From contig JAFBAN010000035.1 in assembly GCA_019247775.1 (NCBI GenBank), positions 1 to 39,736 of the forward strand: 39,736 bases of DNA, written 5' to 3'. The DNA comes from Chitinophagaceae bacterium. Its GTDB lineage: Bacteria > Bacteroidota > Bacteroidia > Chitinophagales > Chitinophagaceae. Numbering within the stretch: position 1 is the stretch's first letter; each line of letters starts with the position of its first letter. The notes under the pieces were generated by a model. That model was not told the origin of the DNA. It made no database searches and saw only the letters and a program-made list of their open reading frames with translations. The position numbers were made by a program, and so were the translations under genes. Shown here one piece after another: positions 1 through 8,267 of this stretch.

Positions 1-2
1 AT

Positions 3-3000
3 ACGGGCGGCAGTGCTGTACCCGTCTACAATCTGCCTTTCCTTTCCACGGGCAACTACCAGCTCGATAAGACCGCACCGGAGATCAGGAATGTGGGGAT
101 ACCGGATGGTCCCGCCAGGATCGGTGATACGATCATTGCATGGATCAATGTTAATTCCGACACGGCGGTATACAGATTGGCATCGGGAAAGATCGCCGGC
201 ATCACTGTTTCGCAGTTCACAAAGCAGAATGACAGCAGTTATAGTTGCCGGTTCATAATTCCCAATGCGGGCACGGATATTCCTGCCGATGCTGCTATTC
301 CCGTCAGTCTTGTTCTCAATGATGCCGCCGGCAACAGTGCTTCTTATTCAACACCTGTCATCCAGCGCAATGATCTTATCGATGCCAATAAACCTGTGCT
401 GACCGCTATCGCGCTGCCACCGGATAGATTGTATAAGTTGGGAGATACGCTTTCATTCACACTTTATTTCAATGAAAAGATCAGTGTCGGCAACCAAGCC
501 GGCGCCGGCGGGTTTTCCATAACGGTGGGAACAAGAACGAAATTCTGTTCTTACTCCGGGGGCAGCGGCACGGACAGCATTGTTGCGAGATATATCGTTC
601 AGCCGGGGGAGTCGGATAAAGACGGGATCCGCGTTGCAAGCCCGATCAATTGGCTGAATGGAGAGCTCAAAGACCTGGCCGGCAATCCGGCCCTGCTTTC
701 AGCTACAGTTCCATCCACCAAAAATATCCTGGTAGATGGAGTGCCGCCCGTCATCAGCAGCGTGAGCACGCCGCCGGCTGCGCAGTACCGTACCGGTAAT
801 ATTCTCGATTTCCTGGTCGGCTATTCGGAAAAAGTGTGGGTAGAAGGAACCCCGCTGCTGCCGGTGCTGATCGGTGATGAGTTGAAAAATGCATCGTATA
901 TAAGTGGCAGCGGAAGTACTTCCTTATTGTTCCGCTACCTTATCCAGCCCGATGATCAGGATAAGAACGGGATCAAACTCGGTACGGCGCTATCAATGGG
1001 AGCTGCATCAGTGAAGGACGAAGCCGGAAATAATGCTTCCCCGATATTGAGCAATATCGGTGCACTAAGTAATATTTTTATCAACCTGCCATCTGTTACA
1101 GCAGTTTCTGTGTCCGTGCCATCTGCGGGCGTGTACAAAAATGGCGATACGCTCGAATTTCTGGTCAGCTTCAATGAAAACGTATTCGTACAGACTGCAG
1201 CGGGTACGCCATCGTTGCGGTTAACGGTTGGCAGCAGTTCGAGGCAGGCTTATTATGCGGCAGGTTCCGGCTCCGCCGGTTTATTGTTTGTGTATCCTGT
1301 GCAGGAAGGCGATCTCGATACCAACGGCATTCAGGTCGGCAGCAGTTTTTCTTTCAATAGCGGCACCATCCGCGATGAACATGGGAATGCTGCGCCGCTT
1401 TCGGTTGGTGTTATTCCCTCCACGACATCCATCCGCATCGATGCTGTAAACCCGTCTGTGAGATCGGTCAGTACACCCGCTCGAAAGGTCTACAGTGAAG
1501 GAGATACACTGCTTTTCGGCGTGGCGCTTACCGAACCCGTTTATTTTTTGCAGGGAGCAGATACGCCTTACCTGAAACTGATACTGGCATCGGGACAAAA
1601 AAAACTGGGCTATGTGGAAGGCGATGGCACATCTCTCCTGTTGTTCCGGTATACCGTGCAGCGTGGCGACCTCGACAAGAAAGGGATCCGGATCGATTCG
1701 GTGATCAGTTATTCCGGCCCGGCGCCGTCGGATAGGGCTGGAAACCCATTGCTGCCGTCTCTAAAGAACATCGCTTCATTATCAGGCGTAAAGATCGATG
1801 CAGTTGCACCCATATTCACCGAAGCATCGTCTGTGATCGCATTATGCCAGAATGCAGCGCCGGTCAATTTCTCACCGCAATGCCGGGTCATCGATCTGGA
1901 GAATAATGATGAGCTGAGCTGGAAATTCGGATCGATAATTCATGGCAGTATTTCAAAGACCGGGATCGCCGCAACATCTAATAGCGCGGAGCTGCAGCCT
2001 TCCGCTATTTTTTATCAGCCTGCCGCCGGTTATTCCGGCGTTGACTCAACCATCATCGAGATCTCCGATGGCGTCAACACCGCACAAAAAAAACTGTATT
2101 TCAATATTCAGCCTGCTATCGGCAATAACAACATCAGTGCAATACAACTTGCCTGCTACGCTACCGAAACAAAGCCGATCAACGGAACGCCGCCTGTTGG
2201 CGGCAATGGAGCTTATACCGCCGTATGGGAAAGCTCTGTTACCGGGGATACAAGCGGCTTTGTAAAAACAGCGGGCGCGGGGAGTTTATATCAATACATA
2301 CCGGGCAAACTTGATGCTACAACATGGTTCAGACGAAGACTTGAATCGGGAAGCTGCACCAGCATATCACCCAGCGCCAGGATCACGGTGCTTAAAACAG
2401 GGTTCTGGACCGGCAGGTACGATTCCGACTGGAACAACAGCAACAACTGGTGCAGCAATATCCTGCCCGGCGCTGGTACCGATGTTATCCTCGACGGCAA
2501 TGCCGGCTATGATGCGATCATCAAAGATTCGGCGCGATGCAATAACCTGTTGTTCCAAAACCAGGCACAGCTTACGGTGAATGGAACCATGCATATCGGC
2601 GGCAATATCTCGATAAACGATGGGAGCATTCAGGCTGCCGGTGCTACCCTGGTGTTCAATGGAGCCGCTTTACAACTTATACCTTCCGGTTTCAAAGCAG
2701 GATCGGCAAAAAACCTGATCATCGATAACCCGGCCGGCGTTGCGATTACCGCACCGCTCACGGTGTCGGATCTGCTTGTATTGAGAAAAGGCACGCTGAT
2801 CACCAATGACAGGTTGCACCTGCTATCCACAGCCCGTGTCGGTCCTTCGGCTTCGGGCAGCGGGATATCCGGAAAACTACTGATAGACCATTGGATACCT
2901 GGCGGCAGAAATGCTTTCCGCCTGCTGGGGCATCCTTTCAAACAGGATCTTTCGCTGGATATGATCGAAGACAGCCTCGACATTACCGGTGAAGGCGGAA

Positions 3001-4271
3001 GCGTCAATGGGTTTACCAACACTGCAACCAATCTTCCTTCCGCCTTTCGTCTCGATGCCTTCAGAACTGCGGATACCGCGGGCATTAATGCAGGATGGAC
3101 TGCTTTTGCGAATACTCATACGAACGACTGGAAAGAAAAAACGGGTATCAGGTTACTGGTGCGCGGCGGTAAAGGCCAGGGCCTCGACAGTACTCCTGCA
3201 GGAGATGGACGTAGTGGAACCTATCTTCCCAAACCTGTTACACTGCAGTTAACCGGTCCGGTGCATTCGGGAGATACCGAAATAAAACTGCAGACGACGG
3301 GCCGCAATTCGTATCACCTGATCGCAAATCCCTACCCGGCCCCTGTTGATTGGTCGAAAGTTGCAACGGGTAAGGGTATAGGACGTTATTATTGGGTTTG
3401 GGACCCGCTGCTGGCAAAACATGGGGCTTATCGCAGTTATCCGTTCAGCGCAACAAACACCATGGCTGCCTTCAGCGCAATTATTGTAAAAGCCACAGAC
3501 AGCGCCGGTGCTGATCTGCTGTTCGCCGAAAACTGCAAAGCAGAAAGAGCGCCCGACACATTGCCGGATATCAATATCGACAATGGCTGGTTTATCAGTA
3601 TGCAGTTGGAATCTGACAGTGCCATATACGATCATTTCCTGCTGCTCTACGTCGATACCGCCAGGACCTGGTTCGACGCATTCGATGCGGAAAAATTCCT
3701 GAATGAGGAAGCCAACTTGTACAGCCTGAGCCGGGACCATAGGAAATTATCGATCGATGCCCGGCCAGTCAGCAATGCATCGGTGATCCAACTGGGATTG
3801 CAGTCGGCAAACCCGCAACGGTTCCGGATCCGGTTTAACGGAATGAATATACCTGCAGAAAATACGCTGCAACTGCACGACCAGTATCTCAACAAATGGA
3901 TCAGGCTCGAAAAGGACAGCAGTTATGCGTTTGAAACATCTGCGGATACCGCCAGCAGCGGTGATCTTCGTTTCGAGATCAGCAGCTGGCGTAAAACGGT
4001 TGCCGACACCGGCGTAAATTATAAACTGATCACCCGGGTGTCTCCGCAGCCCGCATCCGATCATGTTCTGCTGCAGTTTTCAGCGCCTGACTATGCGACA
4101 ACCACCATACGGTTGCTGAACCTCTCTGGCAAACCCATCCTTCGTTTGGACCAGGGCTGGCAAAAAACCGGGCAGGTTATCATTCCCATGGGAAACCTGG
4201 TTCCGGGGCTTTACCTGCTGGAAACCCGTTGCGGAGAATACCAGTCGGTGCAAAAAATATTGAAGGAATAA
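3..4271 (+). CDS. Large secreted repeat protein (adhesin-like) with T9SS C-terminal sorting domain, 5' end missing
   Basis: The frame is open from the first complete codon at position 3, so the gene starts upstream of the window and about 1,420 residues are visible. The N-terminal part is a tandem array of about 117-residue beta-rich units. Each opens with a phrase like P-V-x-x-V-S-x-P-x-x-x-x-Y-x-x-G-D-T-L-x-F and carries a G-S-G-S/T-x-x-L-x-F-x-Y core and a V-Q-x-G-D-x-D-x-x-G-I segment. Four complete units and the end of a fifth are visible; they resemble SwmB/Ig-like surface repeats. Then come a cadherin-like stretch, a region with a W-x-x-x-x-N-W-C motif around residues 810-830, and a C-terminal domain of about 75 residues beginning V-S-P-Q-P-A-S and ending in a conserved-looking beta strand and Lys. 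The last domain fits a type A T9SS sorting signal, so the product is probably exported by the type IX system and surface-attached. Substrate or ligand is unknown. Confidence 0.85.
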   Translation, partial: TGGSAVPVYNLPFLSTGNYQLDKTAPEIRNVGIPDGPARIGDTIIAWINVNSDTAVYRLASGKIAGITVSQFTKQNDSSYSCRFIIPNAGTDIPADAAIPVSLVLNDAAGNSASYSTPVIQRNDLIDANKPVLTAIALPPDRLYKLGDTLSFTLYFNEKISVGNQAGAGGFSITVGTRTKFCSYSGGSGTDSIVARYIVQPGESDKDGIRVASPINWLNGELKDLAGNPALLSATVPSTKNILVDGVPPVISSVSTPPAAQYRTGNILDFLVGYSEKVWVEGTPLLPVLIGDELKNASYISGSGSTSLLFRYLIQPDDQDKNGIKLGTALSMGAASVKDEAGNNASPILSNIGALSNIFINLPSVTAVSVSVPSAGVYKNGDTLEFLVSFNENVFVQTAAGTPSLRLTVGSSSRQAYYAAGSGSAGLLFVYPVQEGDLDTNGIQVGSSFSFNSGTIRDEHGNAAPLSVGVIPSTTSIRIDAVNPSVRSVSTPARKVYSEGDTLLFGVALTEPVYFLQGADTPYLKLILASGQKKLGYVEGDGTSLLLFRYTVQRGDLDKKGIRIDSVISYSGPAPSDRAGNPLLPSLKNIASLSGVKIDAVAPIFTEASSVIALCQNAAPVNFSPQCRVIDLENNDELSWKFGSIIHGSISKTGIAATSNSAELQPSAIFYQPAAGYSGVDSTIIEISDGVNTAQKKLYFNIQPAIGNNNISAIQLACYATETKPINGTPPVGGNGAYTAVWESSVTGDTSGFVKTAGAGSLYQYIPGKLDATTWFRRRLESGSCTSISPSARITVLKTGFWTGRYDSDWNNSNNWCSNILPGAGTDVILDGNAGYDAIIKDSARCNNLLFQNQAQLTVNGTMHIGGNISINDGSIQAAGATLVFNGAALQLIPSGFKAGSAKNLIIDNPAGVAITAPLTVSDLLVLRKGTLITNDRLHLLSTARVGPSASGSGISGKLLIDHWIPGGRNAFRLLGHPFKQDLSLDMIEDSLDITGEGGSVNGFTNTATNLPSAFRLDAFRTADTAGINAGWTAFANTHTNDWKEKTGIRLLVRGGKGQGLDSTPAGDGRSGTYLPKPVTLQLTGPVHSGDTEIKLQTTGRNSYHLIANPYPAPVDWSKVATGKGIGRYYWVWDPLLAKHGAYRSYPFSATNTMAAFSAIIVKATDSAGADLLFAENCKAERAPDTLPDINIDNGWFISMQLESDSAIYDHFLLLYVDTARTWFDAFDAEKFLNEEANLYSLSRDHRKLSIDARPVSNASVIQLGLQSANPQRFRIRFNGMNIPAENTLQLHDQYLNKWIRLEKDSSYAFETSADTASSGDLRFEISSWRKTVADTGVNYKLITRVSPQPASDHVLLQFSAPDYATTTIRLLNLSGKPILRLDQGWQKTGQVIIPMGNLVPGLYLLETRCGEYQSVQKILKE

Positions 4272-4302
4272 AAAAGCGCCACGCTGATGGCGTGACGCTT
4301 TT
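4272..4302. terminator. Bidirectional stem-loop terminator between convergent genes
   Basis: Two 13-nt arms (4272-4284 and 4290-4302) pair with one mismatch around a 5-nt loop. The outer ends are A4 and T4, so the hairpin reads as an intrinsic terminator on both strands. It starts directly after the stop of the adhesin gene and lies 16 nt past the end of ilvE. Confidence 0.8.
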
Positions 4303-4318
4303 GACAATTGTTGCATGA

Positions 4319-5383
4319 TCACACACGCACCATCCAGCCATGCCTGTCTGGGCTCTTGCCTTCGCGGAGGGCCGTGAGGCGGCGTTTGAGTTCGGGAGCA
4401 GTAACGGCCTGCTCGGTATCGAAATGCATTACATAGTCTTTATACTTCAGCTCCTTGATCATGGATATCGTAGCCGCGGTACCGGTACCGAACACTTCGC
4501 GCAGCTGGCCTGTCTTGTGCAGGTCGATCAGCTCATCGATGGTGATCCGCGATTCCTCTACTTTCAGACCCATTTCCTGCAAAACAGTTATCGCGCTGTC
4601 GCGGGTTACGCCGGCCAGGATGGTCCCATCTGCCAGGGAAGGGGTAATGGCCTTGTTGCCCACGATGAAGAAAACATTCATCGTACCAACTTCCTGCAGG
4701 TATTTGTGCTCGAAAGCATCGGTCCATAAGACCTGGTCGTAACCCTGCTTTTTTGCGAGTGCGGTAGCCAGCATGCTTCCCCCATAGTTACCGGCATTTT
4801 TTGAAAAGCCGACGCCGCCGGGGGCAGCCCGGGTATATTTTTCCTCTACATAAATTTTCATCGGCGCTACATAATAAGGGCCGGTTGGACTAAGCAGGAT
4901 CAGGAATTTATAAGAATCGGAAGGTTTCACACCGATCATCGGGTCGGTCGCAAACATTACGGGACGGATATACAGCGAGTGATCGGCCTGGGAAGGCACC
5001 CAGTCGCGATCGAGGTCGATCAGCATTTTAAGTCCGTCGATAAATATCTCTTCCGGCACGGTAGGCATGAACATCCTTTCCGCCGAAATATTGAAACGCC
5101 TGAAATTATCCATCGGACGGAATATCGACACCTGTCCCTGCTGGTCGCGGTAAGCTTTGATACCTTCAAAGATGGCCTGCCCATAATGCAGGGCCGCCAT
5201 GGATGGCTCCATCAGCAATGGCTGGTAGGGTTTGATCTCTACAGATTTCCATTCGCCATCCTCATAGTCCGCTTCCAGCATATGATCGGTAAAAACCCGC
5301 CCGAAAGGAAGATTGGTCAGATCGAGGGAGTCGAGCTTGCTCGTTGCGGCTTTGGTGACATTTATGTCTAATACTCCTACCAT
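4319..5383 (-). CDS. ilvE: Branched-chain amino acid aminotransferase
   Basis: A 354-residue fold-type IV PLP aminotransferase. It catalyses the last, reversible step of leucine, isoleucine and valine synthesis, with 2-oxoglutarate/glutamate as the other pair. The sequence is of the long type related to mitochondrial BCAT: the PLP lysine is K195 in a K-N-A-G-N-Y-G-G motif, followed by the E-V-G-T-M-N motif at 231-236 and a late G-T-G-T-A-A phosphate-binding turn. Length is normal for this type. It is transcribed alone, divergent from the gene at 5453 and convergent with the adhesin. The start at 5383 is supported by the N-terminal fit; a weak promoter-like element (TTTATTTG on the minus strand, 5404-5411) lies about 20 nt upstream. 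It is cytoplasmic by family and I see nothing odd in it. Confidence 0.96.
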   Translation of the reverse strand: MVGVLDINVTKAATSKLDSLDLTNLPFGRVFTDHMLEADYEDGEWKSVEIKPYQPLLMEPSMAALHYGQAIFEGIKAYRDQQGQVSIFRPMDNFRRFNISAERMFMPTVPEEIFIDGLKMLIDLDRDWVPSQADHSLYIRPVMFATDPMIGVKPSDSYKFLILLSPTGPYYVAPMKIYVEEKYTRAAPGGVGFSKNAGNYGGSMLATALAKKQGYDQVLWTDAFEHKYLQEVGTMNVFFIVGNKAITPSLADGTILAGVTRDSAITVLQEMGLKVEESRITIDELIDLHKTGQLREVFGTGTAATISMIKELKYKDYVMHFDTEQAVTAPELKRRLTALREGKSPDRHGWMVRV

Positions 5384-5392
5384 AGTTCTGTA

Positions 5393-5400
5393 TATATTTG
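5393..5400 (+). promoter_or_regulatory. Candidate -7 element TATATTTG
   Basis: An exact match to the Bacteroidota -7 consensus TAnnTTTG, 52 nt upstream of the ATG at 5453 in the 69-nt divergent spacer with ilvE. I see no clear -33 TTG at the usual distance, so this is a moderate candidate for the four-gene run that follows. Confidence 0.4.
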
Positions 5401-5452
5401 GCGCAAATAAACGAAAAAAAAGAAAACTAACAGTCGTTAATATTTATTCTTC

Positions 5453-5980
5453 ATGGACCAGGGAAAAACAATCTTACCGGATTTCCTGCTTGCGGACCTG
5501 TACAAGCAAAACCTGGTGATCATAGAGGGCGAGGCAAAAGCAGCAGAAATACCTGCACCAAAAACATCCGATGAACCGCTCAGTCAGTGGTGGCTGGGCA
5601 GCAATTTACAAAAAATAACGCTGATCGTGAACGAAGCGGAAGCGGTATACCTGCGCGATGAATCCCTGAATTTTCTCTCGGCGATCCTGGAAGCCTGTAA
5701 ACTTAACCTGGGAGATGTGGCTATTGTCAATATCGCTTCCAGGCCTGTTGACTATGGTTTTCTGAAAACCAATCTTGCGCCAAAAACGATAGTGCTGTTC
5801 GGTATCGGGGCAGCGCAGATCAGGCTTCCGTTTACCATTCCCAATTACCAGGTGCAGCAATACGATGGCTGCAATTTGCTGCTGGCGCCGCCGCTGGAGG
5901 CTATGCTTGGCAGCGACAAGGAAGCCAAACTTGAAAAAAGCAAACTCTGGTTATGCCTCAAGAAAATGTTCGGGATGTGA
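5453..5980 (+). CDS. Conserved small protein, possible DNA polymerase III psi (HolD)-like
   Basis: A 175-residue cytoplasmic protein without signal peptide or membrane segment, which I do not recognise with certainty. Visible parts are a variable N-terminus (1-45), W-W-L-G-S at 46-50, a strand K-I-T-L-I-V-N (54-60), a helix-turn-strand F-L-S-A-I-L-E-A-C-K-L-N-L-G-D-V-A (74-90), a strand at 111-117, an L-L-L-A-P-P-L-E-A-M-L segment (142-152) and a terminal helix with K-L-W-L-C-L-K-K-M-F. From memory, this order of elements resembles E. coli psi: R-L-V-M-V-A-N, then V-L-R-A-L, then A-S-P-A-L-T-D-L, then a terminal helix around A-L-W-Q-Q-I. The next gene is an acetyltransferase that overlaps it by 28 nt, and in E. 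coli holD overlaps the acetyltransferase gene rimI. Psi-like function is inference; it could equally be an unrelated alpha/beta protein. Confidence 0.75.
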   Translation: MDQGKTILPDFLLADLYKQNLVIIEGEAKAAEIPAPKTSDEPLSQWWLGSNLQKITLIVNEAEAVYLRDESLNFLSAILEACKLNLGDVAIVNIASRPVDYGFLKTNLAPKTIVLFGIGAAQIRLPFTIPNYQVQQYDGCNLLLAPPLEAMLGSDKEAKLEKSKLWLCLKKMFGM

Positions 5981-6519
5981 GTACCGGGGTATTCATCGAA
6001 ACCGAAAGACTGATCCTGCGCGGCTGGCAGTCGTCGGATGCCGCAGGTTACTGCAGGCTCAATGCAGATGAAGAGGTGATGGAATTTTTTCCCGCAACGC
6101 TTACTGAAAAAGAAAGTCTTGCCCATATCAACAGGATGAAACGGCATATAGCAGAAAAGGGATACGGTCTTTTTGCGCTCGAGCGAAAACAGGATGGCGC
6201 TTTTATCGGCTTCACCGGTCTGAGTACGCCCGGCTTCGACGCATTTTTTACGCCCTGCACCGAGATCGGCTGGCGGCTGGATAAAAAATACTGGAACAAA
6301 GGTTATGCTTCGGAAGCGGCCGGCGCCTGTCTCCGGTTCGGCTTTGAAGAACTTAAGCTCGATCGGATCTATTCTTTCACGGCCGTCTCGAATACCCGTT
6401 CTGAAAACGTTATGAAGCGCATCGGAATGCATCATGCAGGTTTTTTCGAACATCCCCTGTTGGCCGAAACGCATCCTTTGCGCCGGCATGTTCTATATAA
6501 ACTTGAAGCACCGCTATGA
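5953..6519 (+). CDS. GNAT N-acetyltransferase, RimJ/RimL type
   Basis: A 188-residue GCN5-related acetyltransferase that uses acetyl-CoA; the acceptor is unknown (the RimJ/L group acetylates protein N-termini or small molecules). It has the family start motif E-T-E-R-L-I-L-R (16-23), the core strand I-G-F-T-G-L (85-90), E-I-G-W-R-L (104-109), the acetyl-CoA loop N-K-G-Y-A-S-E-A (115-122) and the C-terminal signature N-T-R-S-E-N-V-M-K-R-I-G-M (147-159). I chose the ATG at 5953, which overlaps the previous gene by 28 nt. A GTG at 5977, overlapping that gene's stop, would remove eight residues that are not part of the domain and is equally possible. Its own stop overlaps the rdgB start as ATGA, which suggests coupled translation. 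Confidence 0.88.
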   Translation: MPQENVRDVSTGVFIETERLILRGWQSSDAAGYCRLNADEEVMEFFPATLTEKESLAHINRMKRHIAEKGYGLFALERKQDGAFIGFTGLSTPGFDAFFTPCTEIGWRLDKKYWNKGYASEAAGACLRFGFEELKLDRIYSFTAVSNTRSENVMKRIGMHHAGFFEHPLLAETHPLRRHVLYKLEAPL

Positions 6520-7100
6520 AATCGAAATTGATATTTGCCACCAACAATCAGCACAAGGTAGACGAAGTACGCCATGTGATCGGCGACCGTTTTGAGATCG
6601 TTACCCTCAGGGAAGCAGGCATCGATATCGATATCACCGAGCCGCATGATACGCTGGAGGAAAATGCCACTGAAAAATCGCATACCATTTTTCATCTTAC
6701 CGGGCAGGATTGTTTCAGCGAGGATACCGGCCTTGAAACCGATGCACTGAATGGCGAGCCCGGCGTAAAAAGCGCCAGGTATGCAGGCGAAGGCCGCGAT
6801 TTCCAGCGGAACATTGACAAACTGATGTTGAAACTGCAGGGACAGCACAACCGTAAAGCGAGGTTCAGGGCAGTGATCTCACTGATCCTTTCCGGAAAAG
6901 AATACCAGTTCGAGGGTATCTGCGAGGGCCGTATTGCGACGGAGCAGAAAGGGTTGCAGGGATTCGGCTACGATCCTGTGTTCGTTCCCGACGGGGCCGA
7001 TAAAAGTTTTGCCGAAATGTCTATGGAAGAGAAAAATCAATACAATCACCGGCAGAAGGCCATGACCAAGCTGATCCATTTCTTAAGCCAATCATCATGA
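6516..7100 (+). CDS. rdgB: XTP/dITP diphosphatase (RdgB/HAM1 family)
   Basis: A 194-residue house-cleaning enzyme that hydrolyses dITP, XTP and ITP to monophosphate and pyrophosphate, keeping deaminated purines out of DNA and RNA. The family motifs are intact: F-A-T-N-N-x-H-K near the N-terminus (7-14), the S-E-D-T-G-L metal/catalytic motif with D70 followed by E-P-G-V-K-S-A-R-Y-A, G-F-G-Y-D-P-V-F at 149-156, and the base-recognition segment N-x-x-x-H-R-x-K-A near 175-182. Length is typical. It is linked by ATGA overlaps to both the acetyltransferase upstream and the thioesterase downstream, so it is probably translated from one polycistronic mRNA. Confidence 0.96.
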   Translation: MKSKLIFATNNQHKVDEVRHVIGDRFEIVTLREAGIDIDITEPHDTLEENATEKSHTIFHLTGQDCFSEDTGLETDALNGEPGVKSARYAGEGRDFQRNIDKLMLKLQGQHNRKARFRAVISLILSGKEYQFEGICEGRIATEQKGLQGFGYDPVFVPDGADKSFAEMSMEEKNQYNHRQKAMTKLIHFLSQSS

Positions 7101-7531
7101 ATCGGATTAAAGTTAATTTACCGGACGCATTTCATTTTTCAACGCAGATCGCTATCCGCATCACGGATCTAAACTATGGCGGGCATGTAGGCAACGACAG
7201 TTTCCTGGCATTGATACATGAAGCCCGGCAGCAGTTCCTGCTAGCTCACGGCTATGCAGAACTTGCCATCGAAGGCATTGGGCTGATCATGACAGACGCG
7301 GCCATTGAATTCAAAAAAGAACTGAACCATGGGGATATCGTCCGGATCTCCGTGGCCGCCGCCGATTTCGACAAACTCGGTTTTGATCTGTATTACCTGA
7401 TGGAACTGGTAAATACGGAGGGCAACAACATTGTGGGGAAGGCCAAGACAGGGATGATGTGTTTTGACTATGCACTGAAAAAGAAGATGCCTGTACCCGA
7501 GGAGGTGAAGAAAAAATTAAGCTACTCCTGA
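7097..7531 (+). CDS. Hotdog-fold acyl-CoA thioesterase (4HBT-like)
   Basis: A 144-residue single hotdog domain. The motif R-I-T-D-L-N-Y-G-G-H-V-G-N (21-33) matches the catalytic helix entry of 4-hydroxybenzoyl-CoA thioesterase/YbgC relatives (R-x-x-D-x-D-x-x-G-H-V-N-N), with N26 where the catalytic Asp of the 4HBT group often sits and H-E-A-R at 41-44. The substrate cannot be read from the sequence. It overlaps rdgB by ATGA and ends 4 nt before the convergent aroE, with no terminator between them. Confidence 0.88.
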   Translation: MNRIKVNLPDAFHFSTQIAIRITDLNYGGHVGNDSFLALIHEARQQFLLAHGYAELAIEGIGLIMTDAAIEFKKELNHGDIVRISVAAADFDKLGFDLYYLMELVNTEGNNIVGKAKTGMMCFDYALKKKMPVPEEVKKKLSYS

Positions 7532-7535
7532 CCTG

Positions 7536-8264
7536 TCAGCTGTTCCAGATACGCCAGCTTTCTTCCGCCTGCAATTCCAGCATTTCCATCCCGTTCTGCA
7601 CCGTGGCACCCTGCACCTTTCCTTTGGCAAGAAATTTTGTTTCAGCCGGATTATACACCAGGTCGTACAGATGATGCCTGGCCGTGAGGTATTGATAAGG
7701 GATCTCCGGGAAACTGTCTGTATCGGGATACATGCCCTGCGGCGTGGTATTGATCACAAGCAAGTGCTCGTTCATGACCTCTTCGGTAAGATCGCCGTAG
7801 CCCAGTGCGCCTTCCGCTGCATTGCGCGATACATATTGCGGTTCGATATGCAGCCGGTTCAGTACGAATACCACGGCAGCTGATGCGCCTCCGGTGCCCA
7901 GCACCAGCGCTTTGCTATGATGAGCGTGCAGAAAAGGCAGCAGGGATTTTTCGAAGCCGAATACATCGGTATTATGTCCGGTAAGCGTTCCGTCCTTGAT
8001 CTCGATGCAGTTACAGGCGCCGATATCGTTCACTGCATAAGAAGCCTGGTTCAGGAACGGGATCACCTGCCTTTTGTACGGGATCGTCACGTTCAGACCG
8101 CAGAGATCGGGTTTTTTGAGGATCGCATCAAGTTCGCTGATATCCTGGATGGGATAATTTTCGTACACACAATCCTTCACACCCAGCTGTGCAAATTTTT
8201 CCGTAAAAAATTTTTGCGAAAAAGAGTGTGTGAGCGGGAAACCTATCAGGCCAAAACGGCGCAT
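7536..8264 (-). CDS. aroE: Shikimate dehydrogenase
   Basis: A 242-residue enzyme for the NADPH-dependent reduction of 3-dehydroshikimate to shikimate in aromatic amino acid and chorismate synthesis. The substrate-binding S-x-S pair is at 14-16 (T-H-S-F-S), the catalytic lysine is K64 in N-V-T-I-P-Y-K, and the second catalytic residue is D100 in G-H-N-T-D. The nucleotide loop G-T-G-G-A-S is at 123-128, and N-T-T-P-Q-G-M follows later. It is shorter than E. coli AroE (272) but normal for Bacteroidota. Its ATG lies 3 nt after the stop of the phosphosulfolactate synthase, so the two are very probably cotranscribed. Confidence 0.96.
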   Translation of the reverse strand: MRRFGLIGFPLTHSFSQKFFTEKFAQLGVKDCVYENYPIQDISELDAILKKPDLCGLNVTIPYKRQVIPFLNQASYAVNDIGACNCIEIKDGTLTGHNTDVFGFEKSLLPFLHAHHSKALVLGTGGASAAVVFVLNRLHIEPQYVSRNAAEGALGYGDLTEEVMNEHLLVINTTPQGMYPDTDSFPEIPYQYLTARHHLYDLVYNPAETKFLAKGKVQGATVQNGMEMLELQAEESWRIWNS

Positions 8265-8267
8265 GTA

